Assembly: GCA_945925985.1 (NCBI GenBank)
Contig: CAMELV010000013.1
Coordinates: 36,492 to 100,491, forward strand
Source of the DNA: Comamonas sp. lk
GTDB taxonomy: Bacteria > Pseudomonadota > Gammaproteobacteria > Burkholderiales > Burkholderiaceae_C
Direction of reading: 5' to 3'
DNA length: 64,000 bases
Part shown: positions 1 through 8,142 of the stretch, piece after piece
Layout: the number at the start of each line of letters is the position of its first letter
Numbering within the stretch: position 1 is the first letter of the stretch
The notes under the pieces: model-generated
Told to the model about the DNA's origin: nothing
Database searches by the model: none
What the model saw: only the letters and a program-made list of their open reading frames with translations
Program-made: the position numbers and the translations under genes

Positions 1-35
1 TCAAAACCTTGAGCAGCATCAATTGATGATGACCA

Positions 36-245
36 TGACATCATGGATCCCCGATCAAGTCGGGAATGACATCCAAATCCGTCATTCCCGCCGTTACTCG
101 TCATTCCCGGCCACGACCGGGAATCCATGGATCCCCGCATGCGCGAGGATGACATCCAGTACCCGTCATTCCCGCCCCCTACCCGTCATTCCCGCGAAAG
201 CGGGAATCCATGCATTCATGGATCCCCGATCAAGTCGGGGATGAC
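36..245. repeat. Cluster of GTCATTCCCG-family hairpin repeats
   Basis: Several short inverted-repeat units lie end to end. Arms of the type tcattcccg/cgggaatcca and gatccccg/cggggatgac are joined by variable centres: ccacgac, cgaaag, atcaagt, catgcgc. The units alternate in orientation and share the linker ATGGATCC. The same units recur at about 1078, 4479, 8078, 9051, 13374, 16964 and 56767. The first 262 bases hold no credible gene. The family resembles REP-like palindromes seen in many proteobacterial genomes; whether it is mobile or has a function is unknown. Confidence 0.85.
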
Positions 246-262
246 AGGAAATTACTCCAACC

Positions 263-661
263 ATGACTGATCGAGCCACACCAATTACGAAACAGCTTGC
301 ATCCATCCTTCAGGATGAGCCGCAACTTGAGTTTGCCGTTTTGGTGGGCAGCCGTGCCACTGGCACAGCGCAGCCACAGAGCGATTGGGATATTGCGTTG
401 CAATGGGCCTTTGGCACAGACTGGCTGGCCACGCTTGGTAGCACTGAAACCCTCAGGCACAAACTAGCAGCAGCCCTGGTCCTCAGCCCCTCCGATATTG
501 ACCTTATTGATCTGCGTGGCGCCAACCTTGCCATGCGCGCCAGCGTGGCTGAAGAAGGCCTGCCGCTGTCTGGGGAAGACTCTTTGGCATGGGCCCATTT
601 TTTGCAACGCACTTGGCGCGATCTGGAAGACTTTTATTGGGACAAGCAGCATGCGGCTTGA
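263..661 (+). CDS. mntA: MntA-type nucleotidyltransferase antitoxin (MNT domain)
   Basis: A 132-residue minimal nucleotidyltransferase. The signature GSRATGTAQPQSDWD fits GSX10DXD, the metal/NTP-binding motif of the MNT fold, at about residues 30-44. In type VII toxin-antitoxin systems MntA adds AMP to the HepT toxin and silences it. The next gene is a HepT homologue that starts inside this gene's end (11-bp overlap), which suggests translational coupling. The start at 263 is the first ATG after the upstream repeat; the only purine-rich stretch ahead (AGGAAA) is rather distant, so the start is likely but not proved. The mobile-DNA setting fits horizontal acquisition. Confidence 0.85.
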   Translation: MTDRATPITKQLASILQDEPQLEFAVLVGSRATGTAQPQSDWDIALQWAFGTDWLATLGSTETLRHKLAAALVLSPSDIDLIDLRGANLAMRASVAEEGLPLSGEDSLAWAHFLQRTWRDLEDFYWDKQHAA

Positions 662-1094
662 TCTCTATCAAGCCGAGACCGCCCGGATTGCTGCGGGGCA
701 AGCTGCATTGCTGGCCAACGCAAAGGCCATCCTCGCCAACATGCAAAGTTTATCGCCACTGGAACAAAACGGCGTGCTGCACGCCCTGCAGGTTTTGATT
801 GAAAATGCCATCGGCAAGGCCAAGCAATTGCTCAAAGCCAGCAACCAGCCCGTTCCCGTCTCTGGCTATGACGCCTTCAAGGCACTTGCCGCCCACAACC
901 TCATCGCCACAGCAGACCTGCTCGAATGGAACGCCGCCATTGGCCTGCGAAACCGCATCGTGCACGACTACATGAACATCGACATGGCACAAGTCCTCAA
1001 CTTGGTCGCCACCGACAAAGCCCAATTCATTATCCGGTTCCTCACCACACCCGTTACCCTGGCGGATGCGGAAATACATGGATCCCCGCATTAG
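651..1094 (+). CDS. hepT: HepT-like HEPN-domain toxin
   Basis: A 147-residue HEPN protein, partner of the preceding nucleotidyltransferase. The ATG at 651 lies inside the 3' end of mntA. RNRIVHDY near residue 107 is the RX4HXY ribonuclease motif of HepT/HEPN toxins. Such proteins are RNases blocked by AMPylation of a nearby Tyr, here plausibly the Y of HDYMN. The last residues (EIHGSPH) and the stop codon are encoded by the first bases of a dispersed repeat that begins around 1075, so the native C terminus seems to have been replaced or trimmed by a repeat. The active-site region is intact, so the protein is probably functional. Confidence 0.85.
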   Translation: MRLDLYQAETARIAAGQAALLANAKAILANMQSLSPLEQNGVLHALQVLIENAIGKAKQLLKASNQPVPVSGYDAFKALAAHNLIATADLLEWNAAIGLRNRIVHDYMNIDMAQVLNLVATDKAQFIIRFLTTPVTLADAEIHGSPH

Positions 1095-1150
1095 CGAGGA
1101 TGACATCCAATGCTCGTCATCCCCGCCCCCTCTCGTCATTCCCGGCCACG
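1075..1150. repeat. GTCATTCCCG-family repeat at the end of hepT
   Basis: The stretch carries the unit ATGGATCCCCGCATTAG...GAGGATGACATCC, followed by partial tcatccccg and tcattcccgg arms. It overlaps the end of hepT and supplies its stop codon. It has the same composition as the cluster at 36-245. Confidence 0.8.
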
Positions 1151-1161
1151 ACCAATGGGAT

Positions 1162-1239
1162 GGACGCTCCCACCTAAGCGGCATCGTAATGTGCCAAAGT
1201 GGAGATGCGAATCAACCACTTAAACAGACAGGAGCGTCC
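1162..1239 (+). other. Structured leader upstream of the IS110-type start
   Basis: Two nested inverted repeats precede the transposase ATG. The outer arms are GGACGCTCC (1162-1170) and GGAGCGTCC (1231-1239), a perfect match. The inner arms are AAGTGG (1197-1202) and CCACTT (1216-1221). IS110-family elements carry a structured noncoding (bridge) RNA in one end, so this could be part of the element's left end or its RNA. This is inferred from structure only. Confidence 0.4.
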
Positions 1240-1242
1240 GAC

Positions 1243-1914
1243 ATGAAGATTACTACAGTAGGCATCGATCTGGCAAAGAACGTGTTCCAGGTGCACGGGG
1301 TCAACGAGTTTGGAAAGACCGTCGTCAAGAAGCAATTGCGCCGTGACCAGGTAGCCGAGTATTTCGTAAATCTACCGGCTTGCTTGATAGGCATGGAGGC
1401 GTGCGGTAGTGCTCATTACTGGGCGCGCAAGCTGCAGGGATTTGGGCACACCGCCGTGCAGCTCTGCTTGGTCCACATGGTGCGCCACAGTCTGAACTTC
1501 GTGGGCTGGAAGCAGCGCAAGGAAGTCGCCGCCGATTTGCGGCTGATTTACAGCGCAGCCACCGAGGACGAGGCCCTGCTCAGGCTCACAGAATTCGAGG
1601 GCAAGTGGGATGCATCGTTTGCGCCGATTGGCCAGTCCTGGCGGCGCAACTGGACGCGCCTGACGCCGTTCTTTGACTACCCCACTGACATCCGCAAAGT
1701 GATTTACACGACCAATGCCATTGAGTCGGTGAATATGAGCCTGAGGAAAATCACCAAAACCCGAGGCTCGATTCCAACCGATGAGGCCGTCTTCAAATTG
1801 TTCTACCTGGCACTGAACAACATCAGCCAGAAATGGACCATGCCGATACGAGATTGGAAGGCGGCTTTGAATCGCTTTACTATCCAGTTTGACGAGCGCA
1901 TGCCGCGCGTCTAA
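1243..1914 (+). pseudogene. Chimeric transposase: IS110-type N terminus fused in frame to IS256-type C terminus
   Basis: The 223-codon reading frame joins two unrelated transposases. Residues 1 to about 73 (MKITTVGIDLAKNVFQVHG, then GMEACGSAHYWAR) are the start of an IS110-family DEDD enzyme. Residues from about 72 onward (VQLCLVHMVRHSL, IYTTNAIESVN, KITKTRGSIPTDEAVFK) are the C-terminal half of an IS256/Mutator DDE enzyme, including its catalytic Glu in NAIES. The junction falls near 1456-1464 at codons for V-Q-L, which both families can carry, so a microhomology deletion between adjacent elements is likely. Each catalytic triad is incomplete, so transposition activity is not expected. The start is the ATG at 1243, behind ACAGGAG. 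Confidence 0.85.
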
Positions 1915-1924
1915 CTCAACCGCC

Positions 1925-1950
1925 GTTTACACAAAATTCGGGACACCCTC
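1925..1950 (+). mobile_element. Probable right end of the IS256-type element
   Basis: The sequence starting GTTTACACAAAATTCGGGA directly after the transposase stop resembles the outer inverted repeat of IS256-family elements. No matching left end is visible upstream because that half of the element is missing. Confidence 0.5.
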
Positions 1951-1977
1951 GCCGGCTTCAACCTTTGCACATCAATC

Positions 1978-2313
1978 TCAATGCAAAGCCGCCAGTGCCG
2001 CCTCTGGCGCCTTGTCCAACACTTTTAAGAGTGACTTGGCCGCGCCCGTTGGGCAGCGTTTGCCCTGCTCCCAGTTGCGAATGGTGTCCAGGGAGACGTC
2101 AATGCGGAGCGCAAACTCGGCCTGGCTAAAACCAAGCCGGCGTCGAACACGGCGTGCAAACTTTGCCGCATCGATCATGGTGTCGGCTTCGTCCGCAGTC
2201 TTTTGCACGGAGATTTCTGCTTGCGTCGTGGCATCCACGCGTTGGGGATCAATTCGACCCACGTTTTGGGGCTCAGGGCCATGGACGTCAATCGTCATTC
2301 GGACGGTTTTCAT
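1978..2313 (-). CDS. XRE-type helix-turn-helix protein, probable antitoxin
   Basis: A 111-residue protein with a C-terminal Cro/C1-type helix-turn-helix (about residues 55-90: FSQAEFALRIDVSLDTIRNW, then EQGKRCPTG) after a roughly 45-residue N-terminal region that probably binds the toxin. It is translated after the BrnT-like gene, whose 3' end overlaps its first 26 bp, a normal layout for a toxin-antitoxin pair. The usual BrnA partner is a ribbon-helix-helix protein; pairing BrnT with an XRE-like partner is a variant. It probably represses its own operon. The role is inferred from context and fold. Confidence 0.75.
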   Translation of the reverse strand: MKTVRMTIDVHGPEPQNVGRIDPQRVDATTQAEISVQKTADEADTMIDAAKFARRVRRRLGFSQAEFALRIDVSLDTIRNWEQGKRCPTGAAKSLLKVLDKAPEAALAALH

Positions 2314-2569
2314 AGTGCTTTACCTCGCGTTGGTTAGCCTTTCGAGCGGAAATGATGCGCACGACATCACTCCTTGGCGTGTAGGCGATCACAAAAACAC
2401 GTGCTTCGATGCTGCCCATCAGTCGGTATCGATCCTCGCCATAGCTGTATCGCGTGTCTTGCCAAATCATTCGGTTTGGATCGGCAAAAGCAAAGGCGGC
2501 GTAGGCAAAGTCAAATCCTCGCTGCCGAAAGCATGCGTCGCTCTTGGCCTCGTCCCACTCAAACTTCAT
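2288..2569 (-). CDS. brnT: BrnT-family toxin (RelE-like ribonuclease)
   Basis: A 93-residue protein beginning MKFEWDEAKSDACFRQRGFD, with the later segments YGEDRYRLMGSIEARVFVI and RIISARKANQREVKHYE. These match the BrnT layout: a KxxxNxxKHG-like start, an E-x-R strand and a final ISAR(K/R)A helix. BrnT toxins are small RNases that stop translation. An upstream in-frame ATG would add MDYTSF; I chose the start that matches the family's N terminus. It is first in a two-gene unit with the helix-turn-helix antitoxin. The flanks are repeat remnants and the group II intron, so acquisition with mobile DNA is likely. Confidence 0.8.
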   Translation of the reverse strand: MKFEWDEAKSDACFRQRGFDFAYAAFAFADPNRMIWQDTRYSYGEDRYRLMGSIEARVFVIAYTPRSDVVRIISARKANQREVKHYENRPNDD

Positions 2570-2720
2570 GAAGGAAGTATAGTCCATTGAACCACTACCG
2601 GCAAGGAGGAGGCGCGAAGCCATCATCCCCGCCCCGCGGTCCGTCACCGACCATCCCCTCGTCGTCCCCGACCCGCCCTTCGATAGGGGTAGAGAAGGAC
2701 TTGCGTCCTCCCCTCCCTCC

Positions 2721-2753
2721 GAACCGTGCGTGCGGTTCTCCCGCACACGGCTC
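2721..2753 (-). ncRNA. Group II intron domain V
   Basis: A 33-nt hairpin: GAGCCGT pairs with ACGGTTC, a two-base GC bulge follows, then GTGCGG pairs with CCGCAC around a GAGAA loop. The AGC triad near the 5' base and the two-nucleotide bulge are the catalytic hallmarks of domain V. It is immediately followed by a short domain VI stem. Confidence 0.8.
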
Positions 2754-2770
2754 TCCAGTTGGTGGTTTCC

Positions 2771-3940
2771 TCATCGGGATTGGCTCGCTCGGTGGGCTGC
2801 TTCCATGGTGAACAGTCCCAGGTTTGCGAAGTATGCATTTGGCCATCGCCTGTGATCGTCGAATAGGGATCAATACCGCGCTCAAAAGCCAGAAAAGTGC
2901 GCTTCTTGGCAGCCGTTCACATCCTTGAAGCCTTTGGGACTTTTGCCCCGTACCCGGCGCTGTCCTGCCTCGAAACGATAGCCCAGAAACTCAAAGCCCT
3001 GCCCCTTGACCAGACAGTCCCAGATGTGGGTCTTGTCTGGATGCAGGGTCAGGCCGTTTTCTTGCACCCATGCTTTGACCTCTTCGAGTGCCGCCTGCGC
3101 TTGTGACGCGGTTTGGCACAGGATGACGAAGTCGTCGGCATAGCGCACCATGCAGTAGCCCAGCCCTGACATCTTGACGTCCAGGGGGTGCAGGTACAGA
3201 TTGGCCAGCAACGGGCTGATGACAGCGCCTTGTGGGGTGCCTGCCGTTGGTGTCCAACTTTGCATGTCCTGAACGATGTCTTGTTGCAGCCAACTCGCCA
3301 GCAGTTGCAGCAGGCGACCATCGCTGATGTGCTCTTCGATTCTCTTTGTAAACAGGTCGTGCGGGATGCTGTCAAAGTAGCCTTTGAGGTCAGCGTCCAC
3401 CACGTGGGTGTAGCCAGCCCTGAGGTGGGCGTCAACTTCCCGCAGCGCGTCTTTGCAGCCTCTGCCCGGTCGGAATCCGTAGCTTATGTCCAGAAATTCT
3501 TTCTCAAAGATCGGCTCTATCACCCGTTTGACCGCCGTTTGCACGATCCGGTCTTTGACGGTGGGGATGCCCAAGGGTCGCGTTTTACCGCCCGCTTTGG
3601 GTATTTCTACCCGCCGCACCGCTTGGGGTCTGTACGTTCCTTGTTCGAGGTCTCTGGCCAGTTCGCCCAGTTACGCCAGTTCATTGGCCGCAAATCCTTC
3701 TACGCTTTGCCGGTCTATGCCCGCCGCCCCCTTGTTCGCTTTGACTTGTTGCCAAGCCGCTTGCAGGGTGCTTGGGCGATAAACTTTGTCGATGAGGCTA
3801 AACCATTTGCGTCCCTTGACGCCGTTGCCCAGCGCCGCCAACATGCGCTCGGTCCAGATTGCACGATCCACCCACGCCGATTGGCTTGGGGCAGATTCAG
3901 TTTGTTTAGCCTTTTCTGGCACTGTCACTGATTCGCTCAT
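2771..3940 (-). pseudogene. Group II intron reverse transcriptase/maturase, broken
   Basis: The frame opens at 3940 (MSESVTVPEKAKQ) and reads through the N-terminal RT0/RT1 region, then meets an in-frame TAA at 3671-3673, after ANELA where relatives have Tyr. The same frame continues without a shift ([20 protein letters not shown]) through RT domains with [23 protein letters not shown] and the catalytic YADD. It ends at 2882 shortly after FKD. The C-terminal tail DDHRRWPNAYFANLGLFTM is still present just beyond, down to a stop at 2771. The central maturase domain X is therefore deleted. One nonsense codon plus one internal deletion make it inactive unless a maturase acts in trans. Confidence 0.85.
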
Positions 3941-4478
3941 GCTTTCATACCTTCCGTACTCTGCGTCTCCACCTTCCTGCCACCCTTGGCTCGTGCGGCT
4001 TTCCTACTCCGCACTTCTCGGTCTGCCGTCTGCACGGTTTAGGCTCAAGGGGGTAGCCCCCGGTTATCCAGACTTCTCGTCTGCGCAGCGTTTCCACTGC
4101 GTCTTGGCCTTGCCTGCTCTGCCAGCCCTGCGCTACTACGATGGCTCTGACTCCTGCCGCCCGTCACCTCGGGCTGCAGGTCTCCCCGCTTATCTCACGA
4201 CATCTTCCTGGCATTCCGCCTCCAACCACGTTGCGTGCTCCGGTATCGTTTTACACGCCACAACCAGCGTACCGGACGTATTTCGGACTTCGCCTTAGAT
4301 GAGCAGGATCGTCGCCACACACCGCCGAATCGAGTTCGTCGTCCTGCGGACTGCCAGTTCGCCTCCAGTTGCTCCCCACCCCGCCTCGCAGCGACGCATT
4401 TACCTTCGGCTACAGGGTCTTGGCTTACCCTGGCACGGACTTTCACCGTGCTGGTGTCGCGCCTTCACGGGCGCACTC

Positions 4479-4503
4479 ATCCCCGACGTGATCGGGGATC
4501 CAT
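4479..4503. repeat. Repeat hairpin at the intron 5' exon
   Basis: TCATCCCCGACGTGATCGGG followed by GATCC is a member of the GTCATTCCCG repeat family. It forms the hairpin directly upstream of the intron insertion point. Decayed repeat sequence also lies on the other side of the intron, around 2615-2680. Confidence 0.75.
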
Positions 4504-4563
4504 GCAGCCCTGAAATCCTGCCCTATAGCTACCTACAATCTGTGCACAACACAAAGGGACCCC

Positions 4564-5439
4564 ATGACAACAACGCGCAAAGGCATCATCCTGGCCGGTG
4601 GCTCCGGCACGCGGCTTTACCCGGTGACGCAGGCGGTCAGCAAGCAGCTGATGCCGGTGTACGACAAGCCGATGATTTATTACCCCTTGAGCACGCTGAT
4701 GCTGGCGGGCATCCGCGAGGTGCTGGTGATCTCTACCCCGCAAGACACGCCGCGCTTTGCCGAACTGCTGGGCGACGGCAGCCAGTGGGGCATGCACATT
4801 GAGTATGCGGTGCAGCCGAGCCCAGATGGCCTGGCGCAGGCTTTCATCATTGGCCGCGAGTTTGTAGCCGACCAGCCCAGTGCGCTGGTTTTGGGTGACA
4901 ACATTTTTTACGGCCATGATCTGGTCAAGCAGCTGCAAAGCGCCAACGGCCAAACCGCCGGCGCCACGGTTTTTGCCTACCATGTGCATGACCCAGAGCG
5001 CTATGGCGTGGTGGCCTTTGATGCGCAACAGCGCGCCATCAGCATTGAAGAAAAGCCCAAGCAACCCCAGAGTAATTACGCCGTAACCGGCCTTTATTTT
5101 TATGACCGCCAGGTGTGCGACATTGCGGCCAGCATCAAGCCCTCAGCGCGGGGCGAGCTGGAGATCACCGACGTGAACCGCCGCTACCTGGAGCTGGGCC
5201 AGCTGAATGTAGAAATCATGGGCCGCGGCTACGCCTGGCTGGACACCGGCACCCACGACAGCTTGTTAGAGGCCGCCAGCTTTATCGCCACATTGCAGAA
5301 GCGCCAGGGCCTGCAGGTGGCTTGCCCGGAGGAGATTGCCTATGGTCTACGGTGGATCAATGCCGAGCAACTGCAAAAATTGGCAGCGCCGCTGGCCAAA
5401 AACGGTTATGGGCAGTATTTGCTGGGGTTGTTGAAGTAA
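4564..5439 (+). CDS. rmlA: Glucose-1-phosphate thymidylyltransferase
   Basis: A 291-residue enzyme that makes dTDP-glucose from dTTP and glucose 1-phosphate, the first step of dTDP-L-rhamnose synthesis for surface polysaccharides. The nucleotide-binding loop [11 protein letters not shown] is at residues 12-22, followed by [20 protein letters not shown]. Later motifs are VLGDNIFYG and [20 protein letters not shown], and the length fits the family. AAGGGACCCC precedes the ATG. rmlC follows after 3 bases. rmlB and rmlD are not in the window; they may lie elsewhere or beyond the accessory patch upstream. Confidence 0.95.
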   Translation: MTTTRKGIILAGGSGTRLYPVTQAVSKQLMPVYDKPMIYYPLSTLMLAGIREVLVISTPQDTPRFAELLGDGSQWGMHIEYAVQPSPDGLAQAFIIGREFVADQPSALVLGDNIFYGHDLVKQLQSANGQTAGATVFAYHVHDPERYGVVAFDAQQRAISIEEKPKQPQSNYAVTGLYFYDRQVCDIAASIKPSARGELEITDVNRRYLELGQLNVEIMGRGYAWLDTGTHDSLLEAASFIATLQKRQGLQVACPEEIAYGLRWINAEQLQKLAAPLAKNGYGQYLLGLLK

Positions 5440-5442
5440 GCC

Positions 5443-5994
5443 ATGCCGTACACCGTCACCCCCACCGCCCTGCCCGGCGTGCTGATCTTGGAGCCCAAGG
5501 TGTTTGGCGATGCGCGCGGCTTCTTTTTTGAGAGCTTTAACGCGCGCGACTTTGCGCAGTGCACTGGGTTGGATGTGCAGTTTGTGCAAGACAACCACAG
5601 CAAATCAGCCCAGGGCGTGCTGCGTGGCCTGCATTACCAGATCCAGCACCCGCAGGGCAAGCTGGTGCGGGTGACGCAGGGCGAGGTGTTTGACGTGGCG
5701 GTAGACCTGCGCCGCAGCTCACCCCACTTTGGCCAGTGGGTGGGCGTGACATTGAGCGCCGACAACCACCGCCAACTGTGGGTGCCGCCGGGCTTTGCCC
5801 ACGGCTTTGTCGTAACCAGCGACAGCGCCGAGTTTTTGTACAAGACCACCGACTACTGGTACCCCGAACACGAACGCAGCCTGCTGTGGAACGACCCCAC
5901 CGTAGGCGTGCAGTGGCCGCTGCAATCCCCCCCCCAACTTGCCGCCAAAGACGCGGCCGGCAAACTGCTCGCGGATGCAGACGTGTTTACTTGA
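5443..5994 (+). CDS. rmlC: dTDP-4-dehydrorhamnose 3,5-epimerase
   Basis: A 183-residue cupin enzyme that epimerises dTDP-4-keto-6-deoxyglucose at C3 and C5 in the rhamnose pathway. Family landmarks are DARGFFFESFNARDF near the start, VLRGLHYQ with the catalytic His, the basic/acidic pair in FDVAVDLRRSSPHFGQW, and PPGFAHGFVVTSD. It begins 3 bases after rmlA, so the two are surely co-transcribed. No atypical features are seen. Confidence 0.95.
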   Translation: MPYTVTPTALPGVLILEPKVFGDARGFFFESFNARDFAQCTGLDVQFVQDNHSKSAQGVLRGLHYQIQHPQGKLVRVTQGEVFDVAVDLRRSSPHFGQWVGVTLSADNHRQLWVPPGFAHGFVVTSDSAEFLYKTTDYWYPEHERSLLWNDPTVGVQWPLQSPPQLAAKDAAGKLLADADVFT

Positions 5995-6017
5995 GTAGCC
6001 GGGGATAATCTCACCCC

Positions 6018-7229
6018 ATGAACCCCCTGCTCACCAAACTTCACCCCTACCCCTTTGAGCGCCTGCGCCAGCTGTTTGCCGGCTCGGTGCCCAACCCGGC
6101 TTATGCGCCGATCAGCATGGGTATGGGTGAGCCAAAACATGCCACGCCGCCCTTTATTCAGCAGGCGATGGTGGACGCCATCTACAGCACGCCGAGTGGC
6201 CTAGCGGCCTACCCGGCCACCGCGGGCGAGCCCAAACTGCGCGAGGCCTGCTGCCAGTGGCTGCAGCGCCGCTATGGCCTCAGCCTGAACCCGGCCACCC
6301 AAGTGCTGCCGGTTAATGGCTCGCGTGAGGCGCTGTTTGCCTTGGCCCAGACGGTTGTTGCGCCCTCGCCCACCGGGCAAGCGGCGCCGCTGGTGGTCTG
6401 CCCCAACCCGTTCTACCAAATCTACGAAGGCGCAGCCCTGCTGGCCGGGGCCGAACCCTACTTTGTGGCCAGCGACCCGGCACGCAACTTTGCCGCCGAC
6501 TGGGACAGCGTGCCCGAGGCGGTCTGGGCCCGCACCCAGCTGCTGTTTGTCTGCTCCCCCGGCAACCCGACCGGCGCTGTGATGCCCCTGGCGGAGTGGC
6601 AAAAGCTGTTTGCGCTGAGTGACCGGCACGGCTTTGTGATTGCCTCGGACGAGTGCTACAGCGAGATTTATTTCCGTGACGAGCCGCCGCTGGGTGGGCT
6701 GGAAGCGGCCGCACAACTGGGCCGGGCCGATTTCAAAAACCTGATCGCCTTCACCAGCCTGTCCAAGCGCAGCAACGTGCCGGGCATGCGCAGCGGTTTT
6801 GTGGCGGGCGACGCGGCGCTGATCAAGCCGTTTTTGCTGTACCGCACCTACCACGGCAGCGCCATGAGCCAGGTGGTGCAGAGCGCCAGCGTCGCCGCCT
6901 GGGGCGACGAGGCGCACGTGGTGGACAACCGGGCCCAGTACCGCCGCAAGTTTGCCCAGGTCACGCCGATATTGGCCGAGGTGCTGGACGTGGCCCTGCC
7001 CGACGCCGGCTTTTACCTGTGGGCCCGGGTGCAGGGCGACGACGCGGCTTTTGCCCGTGAGCTGCACGCTCTTTACAATGTGACGGTTTTGCCCGGTTCC
7101 TACCTGGCCCGCGAGGGCCCGGGCGGTAACCCAGGGACGCAGCGTATTCGCATGGCCCTGGTGGCCGAGACTGCTGAATGCGTGGAAGCGACCCAGCGCA
7201 TTGTTAAATTTGTCACATCCAGAACCTGA
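6018..7229 (+). CDS. dapC: Succinyldiaminopimelate transaminase
   Basis: A 403-residue class I/II PLP-dependent aminotransferase. Motifs are [15 protein letters not shown] near the N terminus, [21 protein letters not shown], and the PLP-lysine region [18 protein letters not shown]. The family converts N-succinyl-2-amino-6-ketopimelate to N-succinyl-LL-diaminopimelate in the lysine and peptidoglycan precursor pathway. The assignment as DapC rather than a general aminotransferase is supported by dapD starting 14 bases downstream. It lies 23 bases after rmlC. Confidence 0.9.
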   Translation: MNPLLTKLHPYPFERLRQLFAGSVPNPAYAPISMGMGEPKHATPPFIQQAMVDAIYSTPSGLAAYPATAGEPKLREACCQWLQRRYGLSLNPATQVLPVNGSREALFALAQTVVAPSPTGQAAPLVVCPNPFYQIYEGAALLAGAEPYFVASDPARNFAADWDSVPEAVWARTQLLFVCSPGNPTGAVMPLAEWQKLFALSDRHGFVIASDECYSEIYFRDEPPLGGLEAAAQLGRADFKNLIAFTSLSKRSNVPGMRSGFVAGDAALIKPFLLYRTYHGSAMSQVVQSASVAAWGDEAHVVDNRAQYRRKFAQVTPILAEVLDVALPDAGFYLWARVQGDDAAFARELHALYNVTVLPGSYLAREGPGGNPGTQRIRMALVAETAECVEATQRIVKFVTSRT

Positions 7230-7243
7230 AAGAAGAAACCGAC

Positions 7244-8068
7244 ATGACCCAAGCCCTGCAAGCCACCCTGGACGCCGCGTGGGAAGACCGCGCCAACTTT
7301 TCGCCCAAGTCGGCGCCGCCCGAGATTGTGGCTGCCGTGGACCACGTGATCGCCGAGCTCAACGGCGGACGCCTGCGGGTGGCCACCCGTGACGGCGTGG
7401 GGCAGTGGACCACGCACCAGTGGATCAAAAAAGCCGTGCTGCTGAGTTTTAGGCTCAAGGACAACGCCATCATGCGCGCTGGCGACCTGGGCTTTTTTGA
7501 CAAGGTACCGACCAAGTTCTCGCACCTGGACGAGGCCGCCATGAAAGCCAGCGGCGTGCGCGTGGTGCCCCCAGCCGTGGCACGGCGCGGCAGCTACCTG
7601 GCCAAGGGCGTGATTTTGATGCCCTCTTATGTGAACATCGGCGCCTATGTGGACGAAGGCACCATGGTCGACACCTGGGCCACCGTGGGCTCTTGCGCCC
7701 AGATTGGCAAGAACGTGCACCTGAGCGGTGGCGTGGGCATTGGCGGCGTGTTGGAGCCGATGCAAGCCGGCCCCACCATCATTGAAGACAACTGCTTCAT
7801 CGGTGCCCGCTCCGAGGTGGTAGAAGGCGTGATCATTGAAGAAAACTCGGTCATCTCCATGGGCGTGTACATTGGCCAGAGCACCCCCATCTACGACCGC
7901 GCCACCTGCACCGTGACTTACGGCCGCGTGCCCGCCGGCTCGGTGGTGATTAGCGGCAGCATGCCCAAAGACGGCGGCAAATACAGCCTGTACGCCGCCA
8001 TCATCGTCAAACGGGTCGATGCCCAAACCCGCGCCAAGACCAGCCTGAACGACCTGCTGCGGGATTGA
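7244..8068 (+). CDS. dapD: Tetrahydrodipicolinate N-succinyltransferase
   Basis: A 274-residue left-handed beta-helix acyltransferase that succinylates tetrahydrodipicolinate from succinyl-CoA. The N-terminal helical domain is followed by hexapeptide-type repeats ([17 protein letters not shown] region, [35 protein letters not shown]). The C-terminal part [19 protein letters not shown] is typical. A RBS-like AAGAAGAAA precedes the ATG. It forms a unit with dapC. dapE, often next in relatives, is not here; prmB follows after a repeat. Confidence 0.95.
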   Translation: MTQALQATLDAAWEDRANFSPKSAPPEIVAAVDHVIAELNGGRLRVATRDGVGQWTTHQWIKKAVLLSFRLKDNAIMRAGDLGFFDKVPTKFSHLDEAAMKASGVRVVPPAVARRGSYLAKGVILMPSYVNIGAYVDEGTMVDTWATVGSCAQIGKNVHLSGGVGIGGVLEPMQAGPTIIEDNCFIGARSEVVEGVIIEENSVISMGVYIGQSTPIYDRATCTVTYGRVPAGSVVISGSMPKDGGKYSLYAAIIVKRVDAQTRAKTSLNDLLRD

Positions 8069-8077
8069 GCCCCACCC

Positions 8078-8142
8078 CCGTCATCCCCGACCTGATCGGG
8101 GATCCATCGCCCATGGATTCCCGGTCGTGGCCGGGAATGACG
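8078..8142. repeat. GTCATTCCCG-family repeat overlapping the prmB start
   Basis: Two hairpins, CGTCATCCCCGACCTGATCG with its GGGGATCC arm and ATGGATTCCCGGTCGTGG with its CCGGGAATGAC arm, fill the gap between dapD and prmB. The ATG inside the last arm (GGGAATGAC) is the apparent start codon of prmB. Confidence 0.8.

Larger units (their letters stand above)
2682..4476 (-). mobile_element. Group II intron, degenerate, inserted beside a repeat hairpin
   Basis: On the minus strand the element starts with GTGCGCCCGTG (a GUGYG-type 5' end) at 4476, followed by a long structured RNA region with an AGCACGGTGAAAGTCCGTG element. It carries a reverse-transcriptase ORF in the domain IV position, then a domain V hairpin at 2721-2753 and a short domain VI ending near CTACCCCTAT at about 2682. 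The exon base just before the 5' end is the final base of a repeat hairpin (GATCCCCG...CGGGGATGA). Insertion right behind a stem-loop recalls class IIC introns, but the class was not established. The exact 3' end is uncertain by a few bases. Confidence 0.8.

Noticed and set aside
36..245. Regularly spaced repeats that might be a CRISPR array
   Set aside because: The units are hairpins of alternating orientation with variable centres and no uniform spacers, and no cas genes are near.
2882..3673. Frameshift in the intron reverse transcriptase
   Set aside because: Both parts are in the same frame; the break is a single in-frame TAA followed by continuous homology.
6201..7067. Long minus-strand open frame opposite dapC
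   Set aside because: It is a shadow of dapC with His/Gly/Arg-biased composition and no motif.
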